Shown here: positions 24,069-34,552 of the stretch, piece after piece
Position numbering within the stretch: the first letter of the stretch is position 1
Layout of the letters: every line of letters begins with the position of its first letter
From: Chrysopilus asiliformis
Lineage: Eukaryota > Arthropoda > Insecta > Diptera > Rhagionidae
Direction of reading: 5' to 3'
Assembly (NCBI GenBank): GCA_964034945.1
Contig: OZ035961.1
Coordinates: 46,364,184 to 46,428,183 of the forward strand
DNA: 64,000 nucleotides
Translations under genes and position numbers: made by a program
The notes under the pieces: model-generated
What the model was told of the DNA's origin: nothing
What the model saw: only the letters and a program-made list of their open reading frames with translations
Databases searched by the model: none

Positions 24069-25326
24069 GGGGAAGGGGAAGGGGAAGGGGAAGGGGAAGG
24101 GGAAGGGGAAGGGGAAGGGAAAGGGAAAGGGAAAGGGAAAGGGAAAGGGAAAGGGAAAGGGAAAGGGAAAGGGAAAGGGAAAGGGAAAGGGAAAGGGAAA
24201 GGGAAAGGGAAAGGGAAAGGGAAAGGGAAAGGGAAAGGGAAAGGGAAAGGGAAAGGGAAAGGGAAAGGGAAAGGGAAAGGGAAAGGGAAAGGGAAAGGGA
24301 AAGGGAAAGGGAAAGGGAAAGGGAAAGGGAAAGGGAAAGGGAAAGGGAAAGGGAAAGGGAAAGGGAAAGGGAAAGGGAAAGGGAAAGGGAAAGGGAAAGG
24401 GAAAGGGAAAGGGAAAGGGAAAGGGAAAGGGAAAGGGAAAGGGAAAGGGAAAGGGAAAGGGAAAGGGAAAGGGAAAGGGAAAGGGAAAGGGAAAGGGAAA
24501 GGGAAAGGGAAAGGGAAAGGGAAAGGGAAAGGGAAAGGGAAAGGGAAAGGGAAAGGGAAAGGGAAAGGGAAAGGGAAAGGGAAAGGGAAAGGGAAAGGGA
24601 AAGGGAAAGGGAAAGGGAAAGGGAAAGGGAAAGGGAAAGGGAAAGGGAAAGGGAAAGGGAAAGGGAAAGGGAAAGGGAAAGGGAAAGGGAAAGGGAAAGG
24701 GAAAGGGAAAGGGAAAGGGAAAGGGAAAGGGAAAGGGAAAGGGAAAGGGAAAGGGAAAGGGAAAGGGAAAGGGAAAGGGAAAGGGAAAGGGAAAGGGAAA
24801 GGGAAAGGGAAAGGGAAAGGGAAAGGGAAAGGGAAAGGGAAAGGGAAAGGGAAAGGGAAAGGGAAAGGGAAAGGGAAAGGGAAAGGGAAAGGGAAAGGGA
24901 AAGGGAAAGGGAAAGGGAAAGGGAAAGGGAAAGGGAAAGGGAAAGGGAAAGGGAAAGGGAAAGGGAAAGGGAAAGGGAAAGGGAAAGGGAAAGGGAAAGG
25001 GAAAGGGAAAGGGAAAGGGAAAGGGAAAGGGAAAGGGAAAGGGAAAGGGAAAGGGAAAGGGAAAGGGAAAGGGAAAGGGAAAGGGAAAGGGAAAGGGAAA
25101 GGGAAAGGGAAAGGGAAAGGGAAAGGGAAAGGGAAAGGGAAAGGGAAAGGGAAAGGGAAAGGGAAAGGGAAAGGGAAAGGGAAAGGGAAAGGGAAAGGGA
25201 AAGGGAAAGGGAAAGGGAAAGGGAAAGGGAAAGGGAAAGGGAAAGGGAAAGGGAAAGGGAAAGGGAAAGGGAAAGAAAAAGGGAAAGGGAAAGGGAAAGG
25301 GAAAGGGAAAGGGGGGAAGGAAGAAG
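24069..25326. repeat. 1.26-kb homopurine (GGGAAA)n satellite array
   Basis: The plus strand is purine-only here. It opens with about eight GGGGAA units, then about 190 uninterrupted GGGAAA units (about 24117-25272), one variant unit near 25276, and a degenerate purine tail. The long GKGK and FPFP reading frames on the two strands are translations of the repeat, not genes. Such mirror-symmetric purine tracts can form triplex or G-rich structures. The uniformity may also reflect recent expansion or assembly choice. Confidence 0.9.
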
Positions 25327-25414
25327 TGGTAGGAGGGTGGTAGGTAGAGGGAGGAAGTGGAGAGAGGAGGGGATAAATTACTGATGTTTCATCATACATT
25401 GCAATATATACATA

Positions 25415-25932
25415 TCTATGTTATATATATAAAAATGGATGTTTGTCTATTTGTCTGTCTGTCTGAGATTACAAAACTCAAAAACTACTGGACCAATTTT
25501 CACGCGGTTTTTTGCAAAATGATCTGTGTTGCCAGAAGCAGGTTTTTAGCTATGTTAGATTTTTTAAATTCGAGAGAGAAGGTCCTGTAATGATAACGCA
25601 AATGTCCTTTTTCCAATTTTTCTTGAAACAATTGACACTAGGGGGTTTTCGAGGTCGCTGATCGCGAATCCAGTGTTCGATTTTTCAAATGCTAAACGGA
25701 AGGTCCTGTAAAGATAACGGAAATGTCCTTTTTCCAATTTTTCTCGCAAAAATCGGCTTTGGGAGGTTTTCAGGGTTGCTTATCACGAATCTGAAGTTGG
25801 AATTTCAAAATTCGAAACGGAAGGTCCTGTAAGGATAACATTTTTTCCCAAAACTTTTTAAGTTATCTATGGTTTTTTGGCATTCTAAAAGTTATACAAA
25901 AAACTTTTAGCTGCCAACGAAGGGTCTGCTAG
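25415..25932 (+). mobile_element. Complete small Helitron-like element
   Basis: It begins TCTATGTTATATATATAAAA after A and ends CTAG before T, the Helitron insertion pattern. It is 518 bp with GTTTGTCTATTTGTCTGTC near the start. The phrase GAAGGTCCTGTAAGGATAAC repeats about every 115 bp (about 25578, 25700 and 25819). It is a member of the same family as 8856-9904 and 36011-37118 and is non-autonomous. Confidence 0.65.
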
Positions 25933-26124
25933 TAATAATATATAAGGAAAATAAAAAAAATACATATTGGAAATAACAAAAACTTAACACTAAAATTACC
26001 AAACCAGTCAAAAAGTGTTTTTTATACTATAGATTAAATAAATAAATTCATTCATACACTTTGTTTCAGTCGTTTTTCCCAAACTTGGGTTAGAAATAAA
26101 TACACTTTTATCATCGGTATAGTT

Positions 26125-26394
26125 TTAGTCACTCGATTCACTACATAACTCCCGGAATAAGGTATCGTCGTTTTCGAAATCAAACGAATCAAAATTTTCG
26201 TGGGGGTCTCTTAAATTATCTTCCGATTCGATTTGCCGGAAGGAGGCATTCATTGAAAAGTTACCCGTTTCTTCAGATTCTTCAAGAAAGGCTCGAAGGC
26301 TTGTTGAAGCTTCTTTAGAAATAATCCTCCGCCGTTGTCGTTTAGACAGATTTGCGAAAGTTTCCATTTTGATTGCAGTTGTCGGAGGGGACAC
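26125..26394 (-). CDS. Unrecognised ORF inside the CCCAGTGAA element
   Basis: An 89-codon frame starting MSPPTTAIKMETFANLSKRQ, then RRRIISKEA and a strongly acidic second half rich in Glu, Asp and Ser, ending CSESSD. A basic 'LSKRQRRR' patch followed by an acidic linker is a layout I associate with the N-terminal part of transposon-encoded proteins. I do not recognise the family, and no catalytic domain follows. It sits about 340 bp from the right end of the element and reads inward. It may be a first exon, or just a remnant. Confidence 0.4.
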   Translation of the reverse strand: MSPPTTAIKMETFANLSKRQRRRIISKEASTSLRAFLEESEETGNFSMNASFRQIESEDNLRDPHENFDSFDFENDDTLFRELCSESSD

Positions 26395-26798
26395 TAACGG
26401 AGCTATGGACGAACTAACTAGTACAACTCTAAAAATAACAATTAATTTATATAAATATATTGCTTTGAATTGTATAATTTACTTACCAAACGATAAAACA
26501 CGCTTTAAAAACGCATTGACCGACGAACGCCACCAAAAACCACAAAAAAGCAATGTCATTCGCAGTTTATAATTCTGACACACCATAGCAAAGAGCGCTG
26601 TAGGTTTAGTTTGAAACTTTTTTTATACTTAAACTCCATGATTGTTTTTTGTCTTTCTTTCACTTCAGGGTTTATATATGATTTGTCGCATGCCTTATAC
26701 ACACCTTATATGTCATGCCTTAATAAGATTTCACTGGGTGAGCACCTTTTTCGCTCTAGAGCGATGCTGAGCGGCTCAGGTCGCTGAATGCACCCAAT

Positions 26799-28653
26799 GT
26801 CTTCCTTCCACTTCTCATTCTAACATTGCCAGATCCCTTCATTTTAAAATAGTCTTGGCATTGCCAGAATATATCTTCTTAATAATAACATGGTGTCTAC
26901 ATGGTATAAAAAACTGTATAAAAAATGAAACGGTTTATCAGCGTTTTATCGATATATACACATTTATTATTTTCGCTTCCTGCGATTTTCTCAGGAACGA
27001 TTTTTAATTAAGATATAAACTACAAAATTAAATTAAATTATCAGTATTACAATTGTTGTAAATATCAACACAATATTATAAGTTTAATAGAATTTAATAG
27101 AAATAATCGTTTAAGGAGTGAAAGTTCATTAATATAATGCCTTTTCACCGAAGTAAAGTTCAGCTATAAAATTGTTCGTACTAAAATTTTGTACACCACC
27201 TTTTCACATACTATAATAATCATAACTCTCAATGATAATTATGATTATAATAATAAATTACCACCTTTTGACTTTTAATGGTGTTCAACCTCTAAAGATT
27301 GCTATAATATTTAGCTATGAAAATCAAACGACCAAAAAAATACAGTGCCTCATTTTCTGTTTCAAGAACGAAGGATACCGTAAAATAATTAACACCAGTC
27401 GTTGTCCTAATTGGAAATTCATAGCTTTTAGCAGAAAGCTTTAAGCTTGAGATTCATGATCGTAATTTTTTTTAGTTTTTCGTAATCATCTTCGTTTTTA
27501 TCCCCATTAATTAGAAACGCTTTATATTGCCACGATAAAAGGGAACTTTTCCTTCACCTCTTAATTTTTCCATCTCGCTGTGATCTTAATGTTTGAAAAT
27601 TAACCAAAGGTATTCCTGTACTCATCAAAAATTCCTTAATCAAACACAACGCCCGCCAGATTGTTATTATTGTATTCTATATGATATTGGGGTTGTTTAT
27701 TATTCATTTCATCATAAATTCATAAATGGACAAGGGAAGGACATAATAAGCATATATTCTGGGAAACTCATGTAAATTGCATTATTGCAATTCTCCCAAC
27801 CGCCATCATTTCGGCATCCATTTTAAATTACATGTGACTAGTTTAAAGGTGGATGGTGGGAATCAACCACCTTTAAATAAGGATGGTGAAATTATGCAAC
27901 AGGCCATATAAAATTCATCAGGCACAATAAGGACGATCAACTGAACGACCAAAAATGCCATAGGTTCCAATTGAAGCTGTGTGAGTCCTTGCAGGCCTTA
28001 TGCCAACACGATATATACAATTTCAAGACAAAATTAAAGCGGATGAACAAAATGTCATAAATTTTAATAAACCCGTAATATAATTCGTTTCAATACCCAT
28101 CGCCATTCATCGAATTAGTGTGCTTTATTGCCGAGCAAATATAAACCTATAAATCTTATTTATGGTTTTTAGACCCCCTGGTATAAGACTTTTCTCAGTT
28201 TTTGTGGTGTATCAGCACCGGAAATATATTGTTAATTTATATACAATAATTCAATAGTTCACTTTTTTTCGAAAAAATATTATTTCTAATAGAATTTAAA
28301 TGCAAAATCTTTATATACCAAGAACTTTTATACATCCTTAGTTACGCCAAACCAATATTAGTGATTCTTTTTTTTAACCAAAAGCTACCATTATGCAGGT
28401 TTATACAACCATTTTGGTTTGCGGGATTTTAACATACATTTACTATTTAACTCAGGGTCAGTTATGTACCAACAATTATAAACGTCGCAACAAAAAAATA
28501 ATTTTCACAGCTTTAGATGAGTAAAGAACTCATACCAATTAGTCATTTTAAAACCAGAGCCTTCTGTCTTACAAATGATTTCCAGGACGAAAAATCGATT
28601 GTGTTGGGCCCATTTTTTGGGAAAACTCGTTGAAAAAATGATGTTTCATAAGG
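26799..28653. other. AT-rich stretch, no feature recognised
   Basis: Small local palindromes occur (for example AAAGGTGG...CCACCTTT near 27845-27876). No gene or full element was identified. Confidence 0.45.
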
Positions 28654-29213
28654 GAGATGTCACATTGGTCAATCAGCTCCTGCAGCTGACTGATCCCGAC
28701 ATCAGGTCGGCCAGCTGCAGGAACTGATTCGATCAGTTGACGTGGCACACTGAACTGGGATCAGCTGACCTCAATCGGTAAAATGTCGGACTCGGATGAA
28801 GAACTTCTCCTTATTTCTCTGAATCTGTGCAATAGTACAAGCATCTACCTATTTCTACAGCTTGTAAGATTGCTGTGTTTAATTTATCCTATTCGATGCA
28901 CATCGTATTTATATGAAGTAGAGAGCCTATAACCTAGAGAGTGGCCCTGCTATTTTAATAGACTGTGCTACTGATGACAATTATTACCGCCAGACGAAAA
29001 AATTATTGAAAATCATCATTTTATTTTATTTAATCTAACAAAAATTACATTAGAAACTACCCGACATGTTCCTGATATCAGGTACATTTAGGTCAGTTCA
29101 AAAAAGTCAGCTCTGTGTCCCAGATATGCAGTGTGCCATGCGCCATTGGATTACATGTGCAACTGATGTCGGGATCAGTCAGCTGCAGGAGCTGATGGCC
29201 AGTGTGACATCTC
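28654..29213 (+). mobile_element. Harbinger-like MITE with a transposase start remnant
   Basis: The inverted ends are about 50 bp, starting GAGATGTCACATTGG and ending with the inverse CCAGTGTGACATCTC. Both carry CAGCTGACTGATCCCGAC. At 28783 an ATG opens MSDSDEELLLISLNL, an acidic N-terminus of the kind found in Harbinger/HARBI1-like proteins, but the frame soon loses similarity and stops. I see no clear target duplication, so the superfamily rests on that N-terminus. Confidence 0.5.
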
Positions 29214-29816
29214 GCTAACAGGAATTTCTTTATGAGACTGGTCAAAACTACTGTCACATACTATGAATTTCACACGGATAATAGATATTAAATGTTTCAT
29301 ACAAAAAAGGAACGTCATGAAAAAAAAACTGAATATTGATATTGTGTCAACCTTTGCCCTATTTCAAGTTTGGTTTTAAGCTAGCATCAGACGAGCACAC
29401 AAAACCTTAACACGTGTGATGACTGACGTCACGAAAAAAACTCAACACACATTTCACACACATCTGACACGACACGTCCTTACACTTGAAAAATGTTGCT
29501 ATCAGACGGTGTGAAATTTTTTTCCACACAATCGGATTTTTGTCCCAAAACGTGTTAAAGACGCTAGTCTTCACACGAAATTTTGTTACACAATTACACA
29601 CTGTGTGAGGCAGATTGAGTAGTTATCAGACGGAGTGAAAAGCCTCAAAAGGTGTGATGATGAAAGACGTGTGTCAGCAGTCGAAATCGTCTGACACACT
29701 GATTTGCTATCAGACGGTGTGATAGCTCTCTGACATTTTGTGTACTTTCCTCGGTCATTTTGACAAGCAATTGTGCGCTATTTTCAATTTGTGAAGAAAA
29801 ATCAAATTAAATTAGA

Positions 29817-30081
29817 ATGTCAAAAAGGAAATATGAGGAGATGATGGATATGGCGATTTTGGCAGCCTATATTTTGGAAAGCAGTGACGACGACGACGAG
29901 TCAATGGGTCGAAAGCGCAGTTGTTGGACAAAGGATTGGGTGTCGCGTCGCGAGAAGGAGGGTTTCTTTGCCAAATTGATGGTGGAATTGCGCTCTGAAA
30001 AACCCGAATTGTATCGGAATTTCTTACGGATGTCGGTCGGTCAATTCGATAATTTGCTAACAATTGGTGAAGTCGCAGATA
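29817..30081 (+). pseudogene. N-terminal piece of a Harbinger-type transposase/nuclease
   Basis: The frame begins MSKRKYEEMMDMAILAAYIL and includes an acidic DDDDE patch. It then runs through RSCWTKDWVSRREKEGFF and ELYRNFLRMSVGQFDNLL, a pattern typical of the region just before the DDE nuclease of HARBI1-like proteins ('YRNFLRM...FD-LL'). About 88 residues remain. The mariner begins at 30082, and no nuclease domain is found on its far side, so the gene is dead. The frame itself runs a few codons into the mariner end. Confidence 0.65.
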
Positions 30082-31373
30082 ACACATGGATCAATAAGTC
30101 CCGAGACTAACAATGAAAACAACATTTTTTTTGCTAAATTTTTTTTTATTCATCAATATAATCACCTTTTAGGGTGATACAATCGTTCCAACGCTTTTCC
30201 AATTTTTCAATACCATGTTTATAAAAAAATTATCTTTCGCTTCAAAATAAGCTTCAGTTTCAGCGATGACCTCCTCATTTGAGCCAAATCTTTTTCCCTG
30301 GACCATTTTTTTAAGATCAGCAAAGAGCCAGTAGTCACTGGGGGCTAAATCTGGCGAGTATGGGGGGTGGGGAAGCAGATGAAAGCCCAATTCGTTCAAT
30401 TTTGCCATTGTTTTCATCGACTTGTGGCAGGGTGCATTGTCTTGGTGAAAAAGGATTTTTTTTCTCTGCATGTGCGGTCGTTTTTTTGCGATTTCCTCCT
30501 TCAAACGCACCAGCAAGTCAATATAATAATCACTGTTGATCGATTTACCTTTTTCGAGGTAGTCAATGAAAATCACGCCATGCGTATCCCAAAAAACTGA
30601 CGCCATGACTTTGCCAGCTGACTGCTGCGTTTTCGGACGCTTCGGACGGCTTTCGCCAGCTGTGCGCCACTCAGATGACTGCCGCTTCGACTCTGGAGTG
30701 TAGTGATGTATCCATGTTTCGTCCATGGACACGTAACGACGCAAGAAATCTTTTTTATTGCGAGTAAATAGCGATAAACAGCTTTCTGAATCATCGACTC
30801 GTTGCTGTTTTTGTTCCATCGAAAGCAATCGCGGCACCCACTTGGAAAAAACCTTTTTCATGCTCAATTTTTCATGAAGGATAGTAAATGCACTTCCATA
30901 TGATATCTGTGTTATCTCAGCAATCTCATGGAGCTTCACTTTACGATCTTTCATTATAATTTTTGTCACTTCACTCACATTTTCCGGTGTAACGGCTTCC
31001 ACAGGTCTACCCGAGCGTTCCGCGTCATTTGTGTCGGTACGACCACGTTTAAACTCGGCAAACCACCGACAAATCGTTGCTTTTGATGGACAAGAGTCCG
31101 GGTAACATTTTTCAATCCATTGTTTCGCTTGCACGGTGTTTTTACCCATTAAAAAACAATGTTTTATCAGAACACGAAACTCGGTTTTTTCCATTTTTTA
31201 AACAAACTACAAAACGACTTTACTCCAACCTCGATAACTCAGCTGTTTCTGGTCCGATCGACTTAAAATTTTGACACGTTTCAAGCAAAGGTTAGTACTC
31301 TAGAAAGACGTGGTTACTGGTTTACTACGAGCGTCATCTCTGGGTTAGTCTCGGGACTTATTGATCCATGTGT
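30082..31373 (-). mobile_element. mariner transposon, nearly complete (1.29 kb)
   Basis: TA lies on both sides (30080-30081, 31374-31375), with inverted ends of about 30 bp starting ACACATGGATCAATAAGTCC. The length is that of a full mariner. The single minus-strand ORF (30169-31194) fills most of it. It inserted next to the left end of a mini-me-like fragment inside the Harbinger element. Confidence 0.85.
30169..31194 (-). CDS. mariner transposase (DD34D), C-terminus frameshifted
   Basis: 341 codons, close to the family's usual 345 or so. The N-terminal part (residues 1-110) contains the paired helix-turn-helix DNA-binding region, ending in VSEVTKIIMKDRKVKL. WVPRLLSMEQKQQR is the WVPHEL-type linker. 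Catalytic motifs: first Asp in SMDETWIHHY, second in FHQDNAPCHKS, third in YSPDLAPSDYWLF. There are 34 residues between the second and third, that is DD34D. The last residues, after KDNFF, are off-frame: a run of seven T (plus-strand A run 30223-30229) shifts the frame. The family's usual KLEKRW-type ending is readable in the neighbouring frame to about 30146. It is a cut-and-paste transposase, probably recently active. Whether the altered tail still works is unknown. Confidence 0.85.
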   Translation of the reverse strand: MEKTEFRVLIKHCFLMGKNTVQAKQWIEKCYPDSCPSKATICRWFAEFKRGRTDTNDAERSGRPVEAVTPENVSEVTKIIMKDRKVKLHEIAEITQISYGSAFTILHEKLSMKKVFSKWVPRLLSMEQKQQRVDDSESCLSLFTRNKKDFLRRYVSMDETWIHHYTPESKRQSSEWRTAGESRPKRPKTQQSAGKVMASVFWDTHGVIFIDYLEKGKSINSDYYIDLLVRLKEEIAKKRPHMQRKKILFHQDNAPCHKSMKTMAKLNELGFHLLPHPPYSPDLAPSDYWLFADLKKMVQGKRFGSNEEVIAETEAYFEAKDNFFINMVLKNWKSVGTIVSP

Positions 31374-31376
31374 TAG

Positions 31377-31612
31377 AAACATAACAAAAGCTGTAATTGA
31401 AAACCCGTTTGGTGATATGGCATTATTTAAAGTTTAATTGAACAGCGAACAGTTGTATCAAAATTCCACTTTGAAGTCAAACTTTTCAATAAGATTTTTT
31501 AAAATTTATTCCAATCGGATTTTGATGTATGGGAGTTTTATGTAGAATCATATCGTAAACAACTTTTGTTCTTGCACTTTTTTGATAAGATGCACCGTTT
31601 TTGAGATATTCG
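31377..31612 (+). mobile_element. mini-me-like element, 5' half (copy D)
   Basis: It starts AAACATAACAAAAGC and matches copy A with a rearranged hairpin region. It stops at GAGATATTCGC, before the palindrome and microsatellite. It lies two bases after the mariner's TA duplication, inside the Harbinger element. Confidence 0.65.
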
Positions 31613-31932
31613 CTATAACACAGTGCGTGTGAAATGGCACGAATTCATGCCAGTTTGCACATTGGGACATTTTCCCACACTCTTTACACAAACCGAAAAA
31701 TGCCATCACACATACCACGTTTTACACAGGGTTATCAGACGGAGGCAAAATTCGTTTAACACACGTCAAAAAAATTGTCGTAACACAGGTTATCACACAG
31801 TGTGTAAACAAAAATTCTGTCACAATTTAAGCTATCAGACGGTGTAAACTGGTGTGACAATTTTGTGACGTCAAAATTACGTCAGTCATCACACGTGTTA
31901 AGGTTTTGTGTGCTCGTCTGATGCTAGCTTTA

Positions 31933-32799
31933 GCCTTTGCTTAACACAAGAGTTCAAATGTAAATCTTATGCATTGCCTGTCGCCGTTTACTAGTTTGTT
32001 TCTCATTCACCTAGCATGTGATTTTTACCTCGTTTCAGCCAGCAGTCATATGTAGATGCCTCAAACTTTGATCAACTTACATTGACATTCATGCATCGTG
32101 CAGAGTATATATACTTAACTAGAAGAAATCGTCGGATGTGTGAATCATAATGCAAGATAAATCAAGTTCGAAGAATATTCATTCTTTGCTGAAATTTATC
32201 AGCATCTTCTGCATCAAACTTTGATGCTTTTAGTTCTTACAGTAAGAAAAATTCCACTAGAAATTTCCGTGTGAAATTCTGCGGAAATTTTTCATAAGGT
32301 TAAAACTTCAAAATATTATGACGTCACTGCATAGGTGATATGAAATTTGCAAAGAAACATTTCATGAAGGATGTAAATATTTCATAACATGAATTTTTTC
32401 AGTGCTATCCGTGAGAAACTCATTACGAAATTTTTCCTATTCATACAGCTCCGAAAAATATCATTAGAAATGTTCACTTACGTTTAACCAATTTGTAAAT
32501 TTTAGAAATATAAACCATTCGGTCTATTCCTAAATTTTTAGTTCATACGGACAACCTAGACCGAGTTCTTTTATTCTCTCAAACGATCGAACAGAAAATA
32601 GAGATAATGGACCTTTATTCTGTCGACAAAGTTTTCGTTTTTCTTTTCCTTAAAACAGAGTTTTTGCCTACATACTACATGTGATTTTCCACTAACTGGT
32701 GTTCTGCCTTTTTAGTTATATTATTTGACGTAAGCAAATTTTTTTGAATTAATTTTCCATTCATTTTCTGGTCCATATTTTGCCAAATCATGTTATAGA
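31933..32799. other. AT-rich stretch, nothing recognised
   Basis: Words such as GAAATTTTTC and TTCATAA repeat loosely. No gene, RNA or bounded element was seen. Confidence 0.45.
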
Positions 32800-32959
32800 G
32801 GCTGTTCACATTGGTTGAAATAGTCCGCCTAATTCTGACAGAAACTTGCAACATTTAGGAAAGGTGAGCAAGTGCGACTGAGCCCCACTTCCTCACCTTG
32901 CCTTAATGTTGCCAGTTTCTGTCAGAATTAGGCGGACTATTTCAACCAATCTGAACATG
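32800..32959. mobile_element. MITE with GGCTGTT-type ends
   Basis: The arms carry TTGGTTGAAATAGTCCGCCT and its inverse, with TCTGACAGAAACT/AGTTTCTGTCAGA inside. The core motif CCCACTTCCTCACCTTGCC matches the core of the element at 3670-3818, so the two are one family with diverged arms. Confidence 0.6.
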
Positions 32960-33025
32960 GTCATAAGTTCCATAAATTATCTCAATAAAAAATTGTTTGG
33001 ATATGTCATTGTTGTTTAAATAAAT

Positions 33026-33574
33026 AAACATAACAAAAGCTATAATTGCCAATCTGGCAATTATTGAAAACCAGTATGGTGATTTAAGTGAACGGCGAAC
33101 AGTTGTATCAAAATTCCACTTTGAAGTCAAATTTTCCAATAAGATTTTTTAAAATATATTCTAATCGGATTTTAATGTATGGGAGTTTAATGTAGAATCA
33201 TATCCTAAATCACTTTTGTTCCTGCACTTTTTTAATAAGATACACAGTTCTCGAGATATTCACAAAAAACGGTTTCATTCGTATGGAACCCCCCTAATGG
33301 TCCATTTTTGCCCATTAACGAACTTAGCCTCCCATTTTACGAAAAACGGATCTGCGCAAAACTTCAAGTCTGTAGCTCAATCCGTGCGCCCGCAATCCGC
33401 GCCACAGACGGATGGACGGACGGACAGACGGACGGACGGACATGCTAAATTCAACTTTTTTTATCATTCTAAACACACTGGTGTAATTCATTTTTTTGTG
33501 TGATGACGGGATCTTGGCGTTGCAAACGGAAAGGCAAATCTAATATACCCTTTGGTTTCTTTTTACGGATATAA
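33026..33574 (+). mobile_element. mini-me-like element, copy E
   Basis: It has the 5' hairpin and a short microsatellite (about 33408-33450). The central palindrome has lost its G half (only GAACCCCCC remains). The 3' end has decayed to TTTTTACGGATATAA. Confidence 0.65.
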
Positions 33575-34552
33575 AAAACGGTTTCGGAATACTATTTTTC
33601 TATGTGATGTATCTCGCGGTGTTTTCAGGAACCTTGTGACCGTATTGTACGAGGACTTACTGTTATTATTTAAAAACACTTTCATTAGCTAAAAAGTGTT
33701 TTGTGACTATTAGATTGTGAAATTTATTGACACCGTTTTTTATACCAATTTTTTCTAGCCTATTATCACAATAAGGAGTTCTTGACGACTCTAATTTTCC
33801 TCATGTTTCCTATGTGGAATAATTGTATTTGATATTATCGAGTTTACAAATAAATTAAATATAAATGAAAAACACAGGTAGCATGAACAGTATATTTTTC
33901 AATATATTTTGTTGTTATATATTCCCAATTTTGTTCTGTACATCTCTTGATTATTTGTTTAAAAAATAAAATTTTTTGACAATTAGTTAACCACGTCCAT
34001 CTATTTTTCCATTTTTTGTACATCGCTTTCAAACAAGCATTCAAATAGAGGTAACCCTTGTCACAAAAAGCCCAAGCCCAAACGTATTAAATACTTTTGT
34101 TTTTCAAGTACTCGCCTTGTCGGATTTTTCAATTATCGGGGAAAAAAAATTTCAAGTGCATTCATCCCTTAAACATTGTCAAGAGTTTTATATGGTCGAC
34201 TCACTTTTAATTAATTTCATCTTGTCCAGAATCCGTGTACATTTCAAGTGTTTACTTTTCCCTTTTTTCGTAATTCAAAATTCGTGGCGTTATGTGGCCA
34301 GAAGCCAAAATGGTCGGTCGATAAATAAAACAGAAATGTCTGAATGGAATATTGACGTTTATGGTATTTATCGCTTTTGGTTCTCGTATAGTTTGCATAA
34401 TGATAGCAAAATTCAAAAACAAATAATTGAATACATCAAAATAAAAGTTGTTTTATCAGTGTGTACAACATAAAGATTTTTTGTCAGATTGTAAATTCAA
34501 GCTACCATTTTTTATAAAAGGGGATTTACTCACATCAGGTTAATTTAATAAA
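33575..34552. other. AT-rich stretch, no feature recognised
   Basis: The 118-codon frame at 34117-34473 has no recognisable domain. Nothing else was identified. Confidence 0.45.

Larger units (their letters stand above)
22975..26738. mobile_element. DNA element of unknown family with CCCAGTGAA ends
   Basis: It begins CCCAGTGAA and ends TTCACTGGG. TG stands on both sides (22973-22974, 26739-26740), and joining the flanks restores a continuous host sequence. Both subterminal regions carry repeated AAGGCAT/ATGCCTTA words. It contains a Helitron start with 121-bp repeats, a homopurine array, a complete small Helitron and one unrecognised minus-strand ORF (26125-26394). I cannot assign the superfamily from the ends. 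Confidence 0.5.
20804..26795. mobile_element. Harbinger-like element, expanded by nested insertions
   Basis: It begins GGGTGCATTCAGCGACC and ends with the inverse, with AAT on both sides (20801-20803 and 26796-26798). Near both ends GCTCAGCTGAGC-type words repeat. Without its two large insertions (21363-22947 with a duplication, and 22975-26738) it would be only about 640 bp, so it was already a deletion derivative. It keeps an N-terminal ORF piece (20924-21178). The superfamily is inferred from the 3-bp duplication and that ORF. Confidence 0.5.
29379..31929 (+). mobile_element. PIF/Harbinger-type element with nested insertions
   Basis: It has perfect 51-bp inverted ends (29379-29429 and 31879-31929), beginning AGCTAGCATCAGACGAGCAC. 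They are flanked by TTA on both sides (29376-29378, 31930-31932), the usual 3-bp Harbinger duplication. Subterminal copies of TATCAGACGGTGTGA occur at about 29500, 29627, 29708, 31731 and 31833. It holds the start of a transposase ORF, a mariner (30082-31373) and a mini-me-like fragment (31377-31612). The remaining transposase is gone. Confidence 0.8.

Noticed and set aside
24069..25326. Interpretation of the GGGAAA array as telomere repeat
   Set aside because: Insect telomere repeats are TTAGG-type or retroelement-based in flies; this array sits inside a transposon between unrelated sequences.
23996..25399. 467-codon FPFP and 421-codon GKGK reading frames on opposite strands
   Set aside because: Both are translations of the GGGAAA hexamer array; period-6 DNA is open in several frames and has no start, splice or domain evidence.
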